A stretch of 57,258 bases of DNA. Source: JBPOJN01 sp052033505 (GTDB lineage: Bacteria; UBA10199; JACPAL01; GCA-016699445). The stretch covers positions 1-57,258 of the forward strand of contig JBPOJN010000086.1 in the NCBI GenBank assembly GCA_052033505.1, given 5' to 3'. A model generated the notes under the pieces. The model was given only the letters and a program-made list of their open reading frames with translations, searched no databases and had not been told where the DNA came from. Position 1 is the first letter of the stretch. Each line of letters starts with the position of its first letter. Positions 49,607 through 57,258 of the stretch are shown here, piece by piece. Both the position numbers and the translations under genes were made by a program.

Positions 49607-51517
49607 ATGGCTAAAATTATCGGTATCGACCTGGGCACGACGAACTCCGTCGTCGCGGTCATGGAAGGCAGCGAGCCCAAGGTCATCGTCAACGAAGAAG
49701 GCGCGCGACTGACCCCCTCGGTCGTGGCGTTTACGAAAGACGGCGACGTCTTGGTCGGCCAGATCGCCAAGCGCCAGGCCGTCACCAACCCCGAAAATAC
49801 GATTTACTCCATCAAGCGCTTCATGGGCCGCAAGGAGTCCGAGGTCAAAGACGAAGAGAAGATGGTGCCCTATAAAGTCGTCCCCGCGGACAACGGCGAT
49901 GCCCTGGTCTCTGCTCCGAACACGGGCAAGACTTACAGTCCGCCGGAGCTTTCGGCCAAAATCCTGATGAAGCTTAAAAAAGCCGCCGAATCCTATCTCG
50001 GCGAAAAAGTCTCGCAGGCCGTCATCACGGTGCCGGCGTATTTCAACGACAGTCAACGCCAAGCCACCAAGGACGCGGGTAAGATCGCGGGCCTCGAGGT
50101 CTTGCGCATCGTGAACGAACCCACGGCCTCCGCTCTCGCTTACGGGCTTGATAAGAAGAAAGACGAAACCATCGCGGTCTATGACTTCGGCGGCGGTACT
50201 TTCGATATTTCCATCCTCGAAGTCGGAGACAACGTCGTCGAAGTCATCTCGACCAACGGCGACACGCACTTGGGCGGCGACAACGTCGACCAACGCATCA
50301 TCGAATACTTGATCGCCGAATTCAAAAAAGACCAGGGCATCGACGTCTCGAAGGACAAAATGGTCCTGCAGCGCCTGCGTGAAGCGGCCGAAAAAGCGAA
50401 GATCGAGCTCTCGGGCGTCTTAGAGACGGAAATCAACCTGCCCTTCCTAACCGCCGACGCCTCCGGTCCGAAACACATGGCGATGAAGCTGACCCGCGCC
50501 AAGCTCGAAGCTCTTTGCGAAGACATTTTCATGAAGACGCTCGAGCCTTTGAAAAAGGCCCTGGCCGACGCGAAGCTCCAACCCTCCGACATCGACGAAG
50601 TGGTCTTGGTCGGCGGATCGACGCGCATCCCGCGCGTGCAGGAAGAAGTCAAAAAATTCTTCGGGAAAGAGCCCCATAAAGGCGTGAACCCCGACGAAGT
50701 CGTGGCCTTGGGCGCGGCGGTGCAAGCCGGCATCTTGGGCGGCGACGTGCGCGACGTCCTCCTGCTCGACGTGACGCCTTTGACCCTCGGTATCGAGACT
50801 TTGGGCGGCGTGATGACGAAGCTGATCGAACGCAATACAACAATCCCGACCAAGAAGAGCCAGGTCTTCTCGACCGCCGCCGACAGCCAGACGTCCGTGG
50901 AAATCCACGTGCTTCAAGGTGAACGCGAAATGTCGAAAGACAACCGCACGCTCGGTCATTTCGTGTTGGACGGCATCCCGCCGGCACCGCGCGGAGTGCC
51001 CCAAGTCGAGGTCACGTTCGACCTGGATGCGAACGGCATCTTAAACGTCTCCGCAAAAGACATGGCGACAAACAAGAAACAAAACATCACGATCACGGCC
51101 TCTAGCGGCCTGTCGAAGGACGACATCGACAAGCTCGTTAAAGACGCGCAGTCGCACGAGTCCGAAGACAAAAAACGCCGCGAGGAAATAGAGATCAAGA
51201 ACCAAACCGATTCTCTGGTCTACGCGACCGAAAAACTCGTGAAGGAAAACCGCGAGAAAGTCCCGGTCAAGATCGTGAACGAAGTGGAAACCGCCCTCGA
51301 GGCCTGCAAGCAGGCCATCAAGGACAACGACGCCGACGCGATCAAGAAGACGTCGGAAGCTTTGGTCCAAGCCTCTCACAAGATGTCCGAGGAAATGTAC
51401 AAAGCGGCGCCGAAGTCCGAAGGCGCTGATGGCGCCTCGCCCGGTGAAGGCGACGCGAACGCCGGCAAGAAGAAAGACGACGCCATCGACGCGGAGTTCG
51501 AGGAAGCCAAGGAATAA
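49607..51517 (+). CDS. dnaK: Chaperone DnaK (Hsp70)
   Basis: The 636-residue ATP-dependent chaperone begins KIIGIDLGTTNSVVAVMEG. It contains VPAYFNDSQRQATKDAGKIAGLEV, YDFGGGTFDISILE and VLVGGSTRIPRVQE, the linker DVLLLDVTPLTLGIET, the substrate domain with NKKQNITITASSGLSKDDI, and the acidic tail ending EEAKE. The start has TAAGGAGATTGT in front. It diverges from dnaJ. The hairpin downstream overlaps the mqnA start. Confidence 0.97.
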   Translation: MAKIIGIDLGTTNSVVAVMEGSEPKVIVNEEGARLTPSVVAFTKDGDVLVGQIAKRQAVTNPENTIYSIKRFMGRKESEVKDEEKMVPYKVVPADNGDALVSAPNTGKTYSPPELSAKILMKLKKAAESYLGEKVSQAVITVPAYFNDSQRQATKDAGKIAGLEVLRIVNEPTASALAYGLDKKKDETIAVYDFGGGTFDISILEVGDNVVEVISTNGDTHLGGDNVDQRIIEYLIAEFKKDQGIDVSKDKMVLQRLREAAEKAKIELSGVLETEINLPFLTADASGPKHMAMKLTRAKLEALCEDIFMKTLEPLKKALADAKLQPSDIDEVVLVGGSTRIPRVQEEVKKFFGKEPHKGVNPDEVVALGAAVQAGILGGDVRDVLLLDVTPLTLGIETLGGVMTKLIERNTTIPTKKSQVFSTAADSQTSVEIHVLQGEREMSKDNRTLGHFVLDGIPPAPRGVPQVEVTFDLDANGILNVSAKDMATNKKQNITITASSGLSKDDIDKLVKDAQSHESEDKKRREEIEIKNQTDSLVYATEKLVKENREKVPVKIVNEVETALEACKQAIKDNDADAIKKTSEALVQASHKMSEEMYKAAPKSEGADGASPGEGDANAGKKKDDAIDAEFEEAKE

Positions 51518-51526
51518 CGCTCCTCT

Positions 51527-51555
51527 TTGACATCCGATCCGTCCTCTCTTAAAGA
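51527..51555 (+). promoter_or_regulatory. Possible promoter for leaderless mqnA
   Basis: TTGACA (51527-51532) lies 17 bases before TAAAGA (51550-51555). Transcription would start around 51562-51565, at or next to the mqnA ATG, giving a leaderless or nearly leaderless message. The -10 match is only three of six. Confidence 0.4.
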
Positions 51556-51597
51556 ACGGCGCCTATGCTTTATAAGCTAGGCGCCGTTTCTTATTTG
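51555..51597 (+). terminator. dnaK terminator overlapping the mqnA start codon
   Basis: AACGGCGCCTA (51555-51565) pairs perfectly with TAGGCGCCGTT (51578-51588). The pairing continues inside as GCTT/AAGC around TAT, and TTTCTTATTT follows. It is a strong Rho-independent terminator 37 bases after dnaK. The mqnA ATG (51565-51567) lies at the inner end of the 5' arm. Confidence 0.8.
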
Positions 51598-52323
51598 AAC
51601 GCGCTGCCGTTGATTCACTATCTGAAAGAATGCCCGCGGCTGGAACCGCCCGCGGCGCTCGCGCGCCTTTTGAAGATCGGCGAGGTCGACATCGCGACCG
51701 CGCCGGTGGCCGTCTTGTTCGAAAATCCTCACTACACGCTGGTCCCCGGCGCCTGCATCGGATCGAACGGCCCCGTCGGTAGCGTCAAAGTCTTCTTCTC
51801 CGAACCCGGCGTCACGCTCGCCAACCTTCAGAATGTCTATCTCGATCTCGAGTCCAAGACGTCCGCCCTTCTTTTGAAAGTATTGCTGAAATTCAAATAC
51901 GGCCGTAATTTGGACGAAATCACGTTTTTTCATCCGATTCCGCCACGCCAGTGCCAGGCAAAACTTCTGATCGGGGATAAGGCGATGAAGGAACTGCCGG
52001 TCCATCCGCCCGCGGATTTAGGACAGGAATGGACGTCGTGGACGGGGCTGCCGTTCGTCTTCGCGGCCTGGATCAGCCGACTGCCCGAAGTCAGTGAACG
52101 TGCGATCTCCGAGTTGCAAGAGGCGCGCGATCAAGGTTTAAAGAACATCCGGAGCGTGATCCCCGAAAAATCCGTTTTCCCCTTCGAAACCATCTCCACA
52201 TACCTGGAAAAATTAGTCTACGTCCTGGGGCCCAAGGAAATGGAAGGATTGAATCTCTTCCGCGATTACGTGCAGCGCGGCGGATTTTTGCAAGAACCCA
52301 AGAGCCAATATGCCACCGCCTGA
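51565..52323 (+). CDS. mqnA: Chorismate dehydratase, futalosine pathway
   Basis: MqnA converts chorismate to 3-enolpyruvylbenzoate, the first step of the futalosine route to menaquinone. The 252-residue protein begins with the typical LGAVSYLNALPLIHYL and has GEVDIATAPVAVLFE, DLESKTSALLLKVLL, LLIGDKAMK, and WTSWTGLPFVFAAWISR. The start is fixed by this conserved opening, although no ribosome site is visible and the ATG is inside the dnaK terminator hairpin. The 3' end overlaps the radical SAM gene by 14 bases. Confidence 0.93.
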   Translation: MLYKLGAVSYLNALPLIHYLKECPRLEPPAALARLLKIGEVDIATAPVAVLFENPHYTLVPGACIGSNGPVGSVKVFFSEPGVTLANLQNVYLDLESKTSALLLKVLLKFKYGRNLDEITFFHPIPPRQCQAKLLIGDKAMKELPVHPPADLGQEWTSWTGLPFVFAAWISRLPEVSERAISELQEARDQGLKNIRSVIPEKSVFPFETISTYLEKLVYVLGPKEMEGLNLFRDYVQRGGFLQEPKSQYATA

Positions 52324-53608
52324 GGAATTACAGCGCTGCCGCGAGGAATTTCCGGACATCCCTTTCGAAGCGATCCTGAAAACCGATTTGCTGCGCTTAG
52401 GGCTGTCGTTTTCGCGCGAGGCCTTGGAGGTTTGTCGCAGCGCCAAACCGAAATCCTATTTCATTTTTTCCTTCGACCGAGCGGCGGCCTCCGAACTATC
52501 CGAAGCGGAAAAACGCGCCGCCCCCGAAGAGATTGCCTTGATCGGCGGCCCTGAAGGGTTGAAGCGCACGATCGTTTCGGTACGCGTGAACCCGAAATCT
52601 CCCTACTGCGTGAAAACCTCACCCTCCGGCTCCCTCTCCTTAATAAAGAGAGGGAGTGAGAAAATCGAACCACTCGCGGACATCTTGTTACCCGAATTTC
52701 CCGCTTACTACGGCGTCCCGCTCGCGAGCGGCAAGCCGGTCGCTGACATCGCGCCCACCATCGAATGGGGTTACTTGATCTATCTGACGGCGTTCCGGCT
52801 CTGCCAGTATTTCGGGGCCGAAGAAGAATGCGTCTTCTGCGACATCAACCACAACTACCGCCAACAAAAACATGAAGGCCGCCCTTATACCGGCGTCAAA
52901 TCGATCGAAGAGATCTTGGAAGCGTTGGCTATCATCGATCGGACCGACGCGAAGGCGTTGAGTCACGCTTATACGGTCACCGGCGGCAGCGTGACGAATC
53001 ACTTGGGCGGTTTGAAAGAAGCCGAATTCTACGCGCAGTATGCGCGGGCGATCGAGGCGAAATTTCCCCGACGCTGGATCGGAAAGGCCGTGGTTCAGGC
53101 CCTACCTAAAGACGAAGTGAAGATCCTGAAAGACGCCGGCTACACGATCTATCATCCGAACTACGAAGTCTGGGACAAACGTCTTTTCGAAGTTCTCTGC
53201 CCCGGCAAATCCCGTTACGTCGGCCGCGACGAATGGATACACCGCATCATCGACGCCGCAGAAATCTTCGGGCCTCAACACGTAATCCCGAATTTCGTAG
53301 CCGGCATCGAGATGTCGAAGCCGCACGGGTTCACGGACGAAAGAGAAGCCGTCGCCTCGACCGCCGAAGGTTTGGAATTTTTCATGTCGCGCGGCATCTG
53401 TCCGAGGTTCACGGTCTGGTGCGTGGAGCCGAACACGGAGCTCGCCAAAACGAACGACGACCCTCCGGCCTTAACTTATTATGTGCGCTTGCTGCGGGCC
53501 TACCGCGAGATTTTTCGGAAACACAAACTCCCCATTCCTCCGGGCTACGGCGAAGCGGGCTTAGGCAAAGCAGTTTTTTCCGTGAGTGCTTTTATGGACG
53601 TTTTATAA
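52310..53608 (+). CDS. Atypical radical SAM enzyme with CX8CX2C cluster site
   Basis: The 432-residue protein has C165, C174 and C177 in LCQYFGAEEECVFCD, an unusual CX8CX2C spacing for a 4Fe-4S radical SAM site. GGSVTNHLGG, GYTIYHPNYEVWDKRLF and NFVAGIEM follow in the barrel. The preceding P-x-Y-YGVPL stretch and the spacing recall the MSMEG_0568-type radical SAM family, but this is from memory and tentative. It is translationally coupled to mqnA (14-base overlap) and converges with mqnC, so a quinone-related step is likely. It is not canonical MqnE, whose site is CX3CX2C. Residues 107-116 are encoded by a palindromic repeat. Confidence 0.75.
   Translation: MPPPEELQRCREEFPDIPFEAILKTDLLRLGLSFSREALEVCRSAKPKSYFIFSFDRAAASELSEAEKRAAPEEIALIGGPEGLKRTIVSVRVNPKSPYCVKTSPSGSLSLIKRGSEKIEPLADILLPEFPAYYGVPLASGKPVADIAPTIEWGYLIYLTAFRLCQYFGAEEECVFCDINHNYRQQKHEGRPYTGVKSIEEILEALAIIDRTDAKALSHAYTVTGGSVTNHLGGLKEAEFYAQYARAIEAKFPRRWIGKAVVQALPKDEVKILKDAGYTIYHPNYEVWDKRLFEVLCPGKSRYVGRDEWIHRIIDAAEIFGPQHVIPNFVAGIEMSKPHGFTDEREAVASTAEGLEFFMSRGICPRFTVWCVEPNTELAKTNDDPPALTYYVRLLRAYREIFRKHKLPIPPGYGEAGLGKAVFSVSAFMDVL
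52630..52656. repeat. Palindromic repeat inside the radical SAM gene
   Basis: CTCCCTCTC (52630-52638) pairs perfectly with GAGAGGGAG (52648-52656) around a nine-base loop. It has the same pyrimidine/purine style as the double repeat at 6467-6526 and is read in frame as GSLSLIKRGS. Confidence 0.65.
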
Positions 53609-54616
53609 CTTCAACGGTTCCCGTTTGACCGGTTCGATGCCGACGGCGCGGACCCACTCCAAGACTTTGTCGACGTTTCTTTCGATTTTTGCACCCGCGA
53701 GTTGGGTGACTTGATCTTCCAACGGTATGTCGAAATCATGGGCGCCGCAAAGCAGGGCTTTCGGCCCTTGATCGTGCTGAGTCAACACCGAGGCGCGGAT
53801 GATCGGGATATTGTCCAAGAAAAGCCGGCTCACAGCGACGGCATCCAAGTATTCTTCGTTGTCCACGCGACGACCGGCCAACGTCGTGTGGTCCGGTTGG
53901 TACGTCCAAAGCAAGAAGCTCGCGAAACCGCCGGTCTTATCCTGAAGGTCGCGGATGTGGCGTAAATGTTCCAAACGGTCTTCCCACGTCTCCCCGAACC
54001 CGATCACCATCGTGGCCGTCGTCCCGAAACCGAGCCTCTGCGCCGTCTCCATGCCGTCCAAATACTCCTTCACGGAATATTTTTTAGGCGACAGCTTCTC
54101 ACGCCAAGCATCGGTCAGGATTTCCGCACCGCCGCCGGGAATCCAGCGCAAGCCCGCTTCTTTTAGGCGCATTAACGCCTCTTCGAGCGAGATGCGCGAA
54201 CGCCGTGCCGTAAAAATCACCTCGACGATCGTGGGCCCGTAGATTTCGATGCGGTCTTGATAGCGCTCCCGCACGCTGCGAAAAAAATGCTCGTAGTCGG
54301 AGATTTCAAGCTTGGGATTGAACCCGCCTTCCATGGCCACCAGCGACCCGCCCGCGGCGATCAGTTCGTCGAGTTTCACGAAAATCTGCTCCGGCGTTAG
54401 CACGTACGCGTCTTTGTCACCCGGCCTGCGGTAAAAGGCGCAGTAAGAACAATCCGCCACGCAGACGTTCGTGTAACTCACGATGCGCATCACGAGGTAA
54501 GAGGCTTGGTTCGCGGGATAATGGCGGCAGCGGACCTCATGCGCGGCAGCGCGCAAAGAAGCTCTATCGCTCAACAGTTTTCGCAGGTCGTTTTCGAGAA
54601 GTCGGGACGACGTCAT
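53603..54616 (-). CDS. mqnC: Cyclic dehypoxanthinyl futalosine synthase
   Basis: MqnC is the radical SAM enzyme that cyclises dehypoxanthinyl futalosine. The 337-residue protein has the canonical CX3CX2C site (C52, C56, C59) in YTNVCVADCSYCAFYRRP. VAMEGGFNPKLEISDYEHFFRSV, YGPTIVEVIFTARRS, WIPGGGAEIL and QHDQGPKALLCGAHDFDIPLED follow. It is the last gene of a minus-strand operon with the PlsC-like 719-residue protein, 56 bases away, and ends overlapping the radical SAM gene by six bases. mqnB, mqnD and mqnE are not in the window. Confidence 0.93.
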   Translation of the reverse strand: MTSSRLLENDLRKLLSDRASLRAAAHEVRCRHYPANQASYLVMRIVSYTNVCVADCSYCAFYRRPGDKDAYVLTPEQIFVKLDELIAAGGSLVAMEGGFNPKLEISDYEHFFRSVRERYQDRIEIYGPTIVEVIFTARRSRISLEEALMRLKEAGLRWIPGGGAEILTDAWREKLSPKKYSVKEYLDGMETAQRLGFGTTATMVIGFGETWEDRLEHLRHIRDLQDKTGGFASFLLWTYQPDHTTLAGRRVDNEEYLDAVAVSRLFLDNIPIIRASVLTQHDQGPKALLCGAHDFDIPLEDQVTQLAGAKIERNVDKVLEWVRAVGIEPVKREPLKL

Positions 54617-54672
54617 GTCGCGTCCCTTAACGCCTTCGGGGCGCGAGGTCGAGACTTGTTGCGGGAACTACT

Positions 54673-56832
54673 TCATTTTTGGGAAGGTCCAGCATCCATG
54701 GTGTATCCGGCGCGGCACAGGATTCGGCGATTGACCGCGACGTTCCGCGCTAAAATGCGGTGCATGGGTTCACCGGGACAGTCCTCCGGCTTGATCTGGT
54801 CGCGGTAGCGCATGATGCCAGCCAAGGCGACGAAGCCGTTTTGCCCCCAGGGGGGACGATAACTGAACTCGGTATAGTTCGGCGTGACGAAACCTTTCAG
54901 ATCCCGCGGAATCGACGGCTCCCCGCTGCCGCTGCTGTGGATCTTGGCGGCGTAGACGTGCACGTCGGCCTGGCTCGCCAGCGAAAGACGGAATTGCATG
55001 CCCCGCATCGGGCCCGGCGCGAGAAATTCGCCGGGATTGTGCAATGCCCCCGGATGGTTCAAATCGGAATAACGGGCGGCGAAAGGATTGCTCAGGCGCC
55101 GCGTGCCTTCGCCAAACTGGGCGATGTCACGACCCTGGGCGATTTGATCCTTCAAAGTGACGTTCAGAAAATGCTCCCGTTCTTCCCTATTCTTGCGCGA
55201 CAAAAATCCTTGAGCGGTTAATTTTAAGAAATCGCCCATATAGGGAATATGCCCGAAAACGCTCTCCGCCACGATCGACGGCTTTTTCCGGTCCGGCCCC
55301 CAGAAAAGATAGCGGCTCGCGAGCACCGCCATGTAATCCATCGTATCCCCATGGGTCTGGTCGCTGACGACTCCGGGGCTGGATTCGTCCAAAGCGGCGG
55401 CGAAGTCGTTCTGTCCCGAGTCAAAAACCTGCATCGCTCCGCGGATAAGGGAAGACTCCAAAGAGAGATGGTCGGAAAGGGTCAAAATTCCGACGGGAGC
55501 GGCCAGCCGGATATGATCGAAAAATTCGGCCAAGCCCGGTATAGCCCAATCGACCGCCGCCACGTCCTCGAGTTGAGGGATCAAAGAGCGGTCTTTTTTC
55601 GCGGCTTTGATATGCGGCGCGCACGGCAGCATCGTCTCGACCAAGCGCTCCAACGACACCATCCCGGAAGGTTTGTAAGCGTGCCGGAAGCTTTGAGACT
55701 TCCACACGAACGTCAGGGGAGATTCTAGATCCTCCGCCCCCGCATGCCCGATCGACCTGAAAATATTTCGCACGATGGAATGCAAATCCCTTCCATGCAT
55801 GAGAGTCCTGTAAGCGGCTTCTTCCAGTTTTTTGCGCTTGGCCGGGGTCGCGTCTTTATCGTTAGCGAGTAACCTCTGTCGGAAATCGATTTCGGCGGCG
55901 GCGTTGCGACGGAACTCATTCAAAGCGTTTTTGTATTCCCTTAAGTCGCCGCGCGAGGGCTTCCGCGCGAAAACTTTCGTTTGCAACATTAGGTCTTCGT
56001 AGAAACGAACTTCCCAAAGCATTTCCGCTTCGCAAATCTCTATCTCCAACGCATCGATACGGCGGTCGATCGCCATCTCGCGGTCGCTCAAAGCGACGTT
56101 TTGAGAGTGCGGGCTGAGATGGGCGGTCTCCGCCAGGAGCTGATCTTGTTCGTCGAGACAAGCGCGGTAACGGGTGTTGATGTCCGCGACTTTCCGACGC
56201 GTTTCATCATAAAGCTCACGCGTCTTGGATGTCACCAGGCCGAGCAATTTCCCCGCATGGCGTGCGGCCCAATCGAGATTTCGGGCATGCTCCGCGGCGA
56301 AGGCGACTTTTCTTTCCGCTTCATCCGGATGCTCCTCGAGCGCCTGGAACTCATATCGGCTCAAGGCTTGATGGAGTCTCTGTTCGGAAGGCGCATAGGA
56401 ACGATGCGCGGCGGGTACCAAGCGCAAACGTGCTCCCGCGTGACCCAGAATAGTTTTAGCCAGATATCCCGCCAAACTCTGTGCGGAAGCTCCCGCCCAA
56501 GTTCGAGCGGCCTGAGGTCTCGTCACAGAAGTTTCGTCTCTTCGGACAATGGCGGAGGTGGTCATCACATTGCTTAATGGCCTTTCGAGCAGTGATGCCT
56601 CCAAACGGCCTGGCTCCCGCAGATCCCGCAAAAGGCTGACGGATTCGTGAAGCTTCAAATCGGAATCCGTTTGACCGCGGTTGATTTCCTGAAGGAGGCG
56701 ATTCGCCACTTGAATGATCTCGTTAGGAGAGGCGACTTGCTCGAACCGAATCAGCCACTCGCCCACGGTCAGCGGCGGGGAGACGGCTCGCGATAAAGGC
56801 ATGATAGAAGAAGAGGGGGTTATCGCAGCCAT
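54673..56832 (-). CDS. Large protein with an unannounced PlsC-like acyltransferase domain
   Basis: This 719-residue protein is not one I recognise overall. The N-terminal two thirds are charged and helical, with probable coiled coils (about 165-345). Residues about 494-585 carry the glycerolipid acyltransferase motifs in the right order and spacing. These are HGDTMD (H494-x4-D499, motif I), IPYMGDFLKLTAQGFLSR (529-546, motif II) and FGEGTRR (573-579, motif III, with Gly for Pro). I infer an acyltransferase that moves an acyl chain to a glycerophospholipid or other acceptor. No membrane segment or signal peptide is evident. It is four bases behind the edge gene and 56 before mqnC. Confidence 0.7.
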   Translation of the reverse strand: MAAITPSSSIMPLSRAVSPPLTVGEWLIRFEQVASPNEIIQVANRLLQEINRGQTDSDLKLHESVSLLRDLREPGRLEASLLERPLSNVMTTSAIVRRDETSVTRPQAARTWAGASAQSLAGYLAKTILGHAGARLRLVPAAHRSYAPSEQRLHQALSRYEFQALEEHPDEAERKVAFAAEHARNLDWAARHAGKLLGLVTSKTRELYDETRRKVADINTRYRACLDEQDQLLAETAHLSPHSQNVALSDREMAIDRRIDALEIEICEAEMLWEVRFYEDLMLQTKVFARKPSRGDLREYKNALNEFRRNAAAEIDFRQRLLANDKDATPAKRKKLEEAAYRTLMHGRDLHSIVRNIFRSIGHAGAEDLESPLTFVWKSQSFRHAYKPSGMVSLERLVETMLPCAPHIKAAKKDRSLIPQLEDVAAVDWAIPGLAEFFDHIRLAAPVGILTLSDHLSLESSLIRGAMQVFDSGQNDFAAALDESSPGVVSDQTHGDTMDYMAVLASRYLFWGPDRKKPSIVAESVFGHIPYMGDFLKLTAQGFLSRKNREEREHFLNVTLKDQIAQGRDIAQFGEGTRRLSNPFAARYSDLNHPGALHNPGEFLAPGPMRGMQFRLSLASQADVHVYAAKIHSSGSGEPSIPRDLKGFVTPNYTEFSYRPPWGQNGFVALAGIMRYRDQIKPEDCPGEPMHRILARNVAVNRRILCRAGYTMDAGPSQK

Positions 56833-56836
56833 AAGT

Positions 56837-57258
56837 TCACCAAGGTTTGTGTTTTTTAGTTTTTTTTATCGTGCGCGAGACCTCTGCCAGCAGGCTCCAG
56901 AGCTCTACCTCAACATCCCGTCCTTTCGACGCGTCCGCGATCACACACAGGAGTCGCTCTTGAAACTTGCGCCTCTGCTGATTGGGATTTTTCGTATGCA
57001 CGGAGCGGATGCGGTCGGCGATGATGTAATAAATTTCATTGTCACGGGCCAATTTTTCAAAGTCTTCGCCCACTTCGGATTTCCCGGCCCAGGCCGCGAC
57101 TCTCTTCCGCAAACGTTCGTTATCACCGGTCGCCTGCTTGGCCGCTTCGACGATTTTGGGGACGTACCGGTCGATGAGGGCCTGGGTTATTTTTTCATCG
57201 GCGTTGGGAGGTTCCACACGAATGACGTCGGCGATATCGAAACTGATATCGCCCGGCT
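56837..57258 (-). CDS. Unrecognised protein, 5' end cut by window edge
   Basis: The frame stays open to the last base of the window, so the protein probably starts outside; GTG 57217 is the only internal start-like codon near the edge. The visible part is at least 140 residues, helical and charged, with DRYVPKIVEAAKQATGDNERL, NEIYYIIADRIRS and a Lys-rich end KKTKKHKPW. The family is not recognised. It is co-transcribed with the PlsC-like protein four bases downstream and may be its partner. Confidence 0.6.
   Translation of the reverse strand, partial: PGDISFDIADVIRVEPPNADEKITQALIDRYVPKIVEAAKQATGDNERLRKRVAAWAGKSEVGEDFEKLARDNEIYYIIADRIRSVHTKNPNQQRRKFQERLLCVIADASKGRDVEVELWSLLAEVSRTIKKTKKHKPW

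Noticed and set aside
1..57258. CRISPR array, insertion sequence or prophage
   Set aside because: No regularly spaced direct repeats, transposase, integrase or phage structural gene could be recognised.

Overview
The window reads as one continuous, gene-dense stretch of a Gram-negative bacterial chromosome with mid-50s GC by eye. Most gaps are under 150 bases and none exceeds 300. Several traits point towards the Bdellovibrionota/Oligoflexia or a related deltaproteobacterial lineage: a TIGR02147-type regulator beside small lipoproteins, LamG lipoproteins, a CheC/CheD-containing chemotaxis operon and the futalosine route to menaquinone. This is inference from gene content; no rRNA gene is present. 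I see no insertion sequence, prophage or CRISPR array. One tRNA (Gly, GCC) is present.

Region by region. 1-9.3 kb: two LamG-type lipoproteins, a phospholipase D/cardiolipin synthase-like enzyme, two long acyl-CoA dehydrogenases (a 600-residue DmdC/FadE-like one and an AidB-like one), a SEC-C zinc protein, and a tandem pair of unrecognised paralogs. 9.3-14.2 kb: a TIGR02147 regulator with two acidic lipoproteins carrying EF-hand-like loops, tRNA-Gly, a DUF1189-like membrane protein, mtgA and efp. 14.2-28.1 kb: a large chemotaxis locus. Its core is a minus-strand operon (receiver, small His-rich membrane protein, CheW, soluble GAF-PAS receptor, truncated globin, CheR, CheA, CheC, CheD, CheY, CheB). 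A divergent triple-CheW protein, a membrane receptor and a receiver-kinase hybrid flank it. 28.2-34 kb: a large secreted lipoprotein, dodecin, pgsA, a RelE-type toxin-antitoxin pair and nadB.

34-47.5 kb is the most unusual part. It is a lipid or acyl-carrier block split over several operons. It holds a 969-residue fusion of AMP-ligase, acyl carrier protein and PlsC-type acyltransferase, with a HAD hydrolase and an FtsX-type permease behind it. It also holds a free carrier protein, an AcpS-architecture phosphopantetheinyl transferase, a second AMP-ligase, a MaoC-type double hot-dog dehydratase, an SDR ketoreductase and SRPBCC proteins. Finally there is an unrecognised 365-residue protein joined to a truncated AMP-ligase. 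No ketosynthase is visible, so the block can activate, carry, reduce, dehydrate and transfer acyl chains but shows no condensing enzyme.

47.5-57.3 kb: a lipase-like hydrolase behind dnaJ, divergent dnaK, then mqnA overlapped by an atypical radical SAM enzyme, with mqnC converging from the other strand. mqnC lies behind a 719-residue protein in which I find all three PlsC acyltransferase motifs. A gene cut by the window edge ends the region.

Best candidates for something undescribed are the ketosynthase-less acyl block, the hidden PlsC domain in the 719-residue protein, and the chemotaxis operon that contains a globin. Gene packing is extreme: six convergent pairs overlap at their stop codons, and many same-strand neighbours overlap by ATGA or similar.
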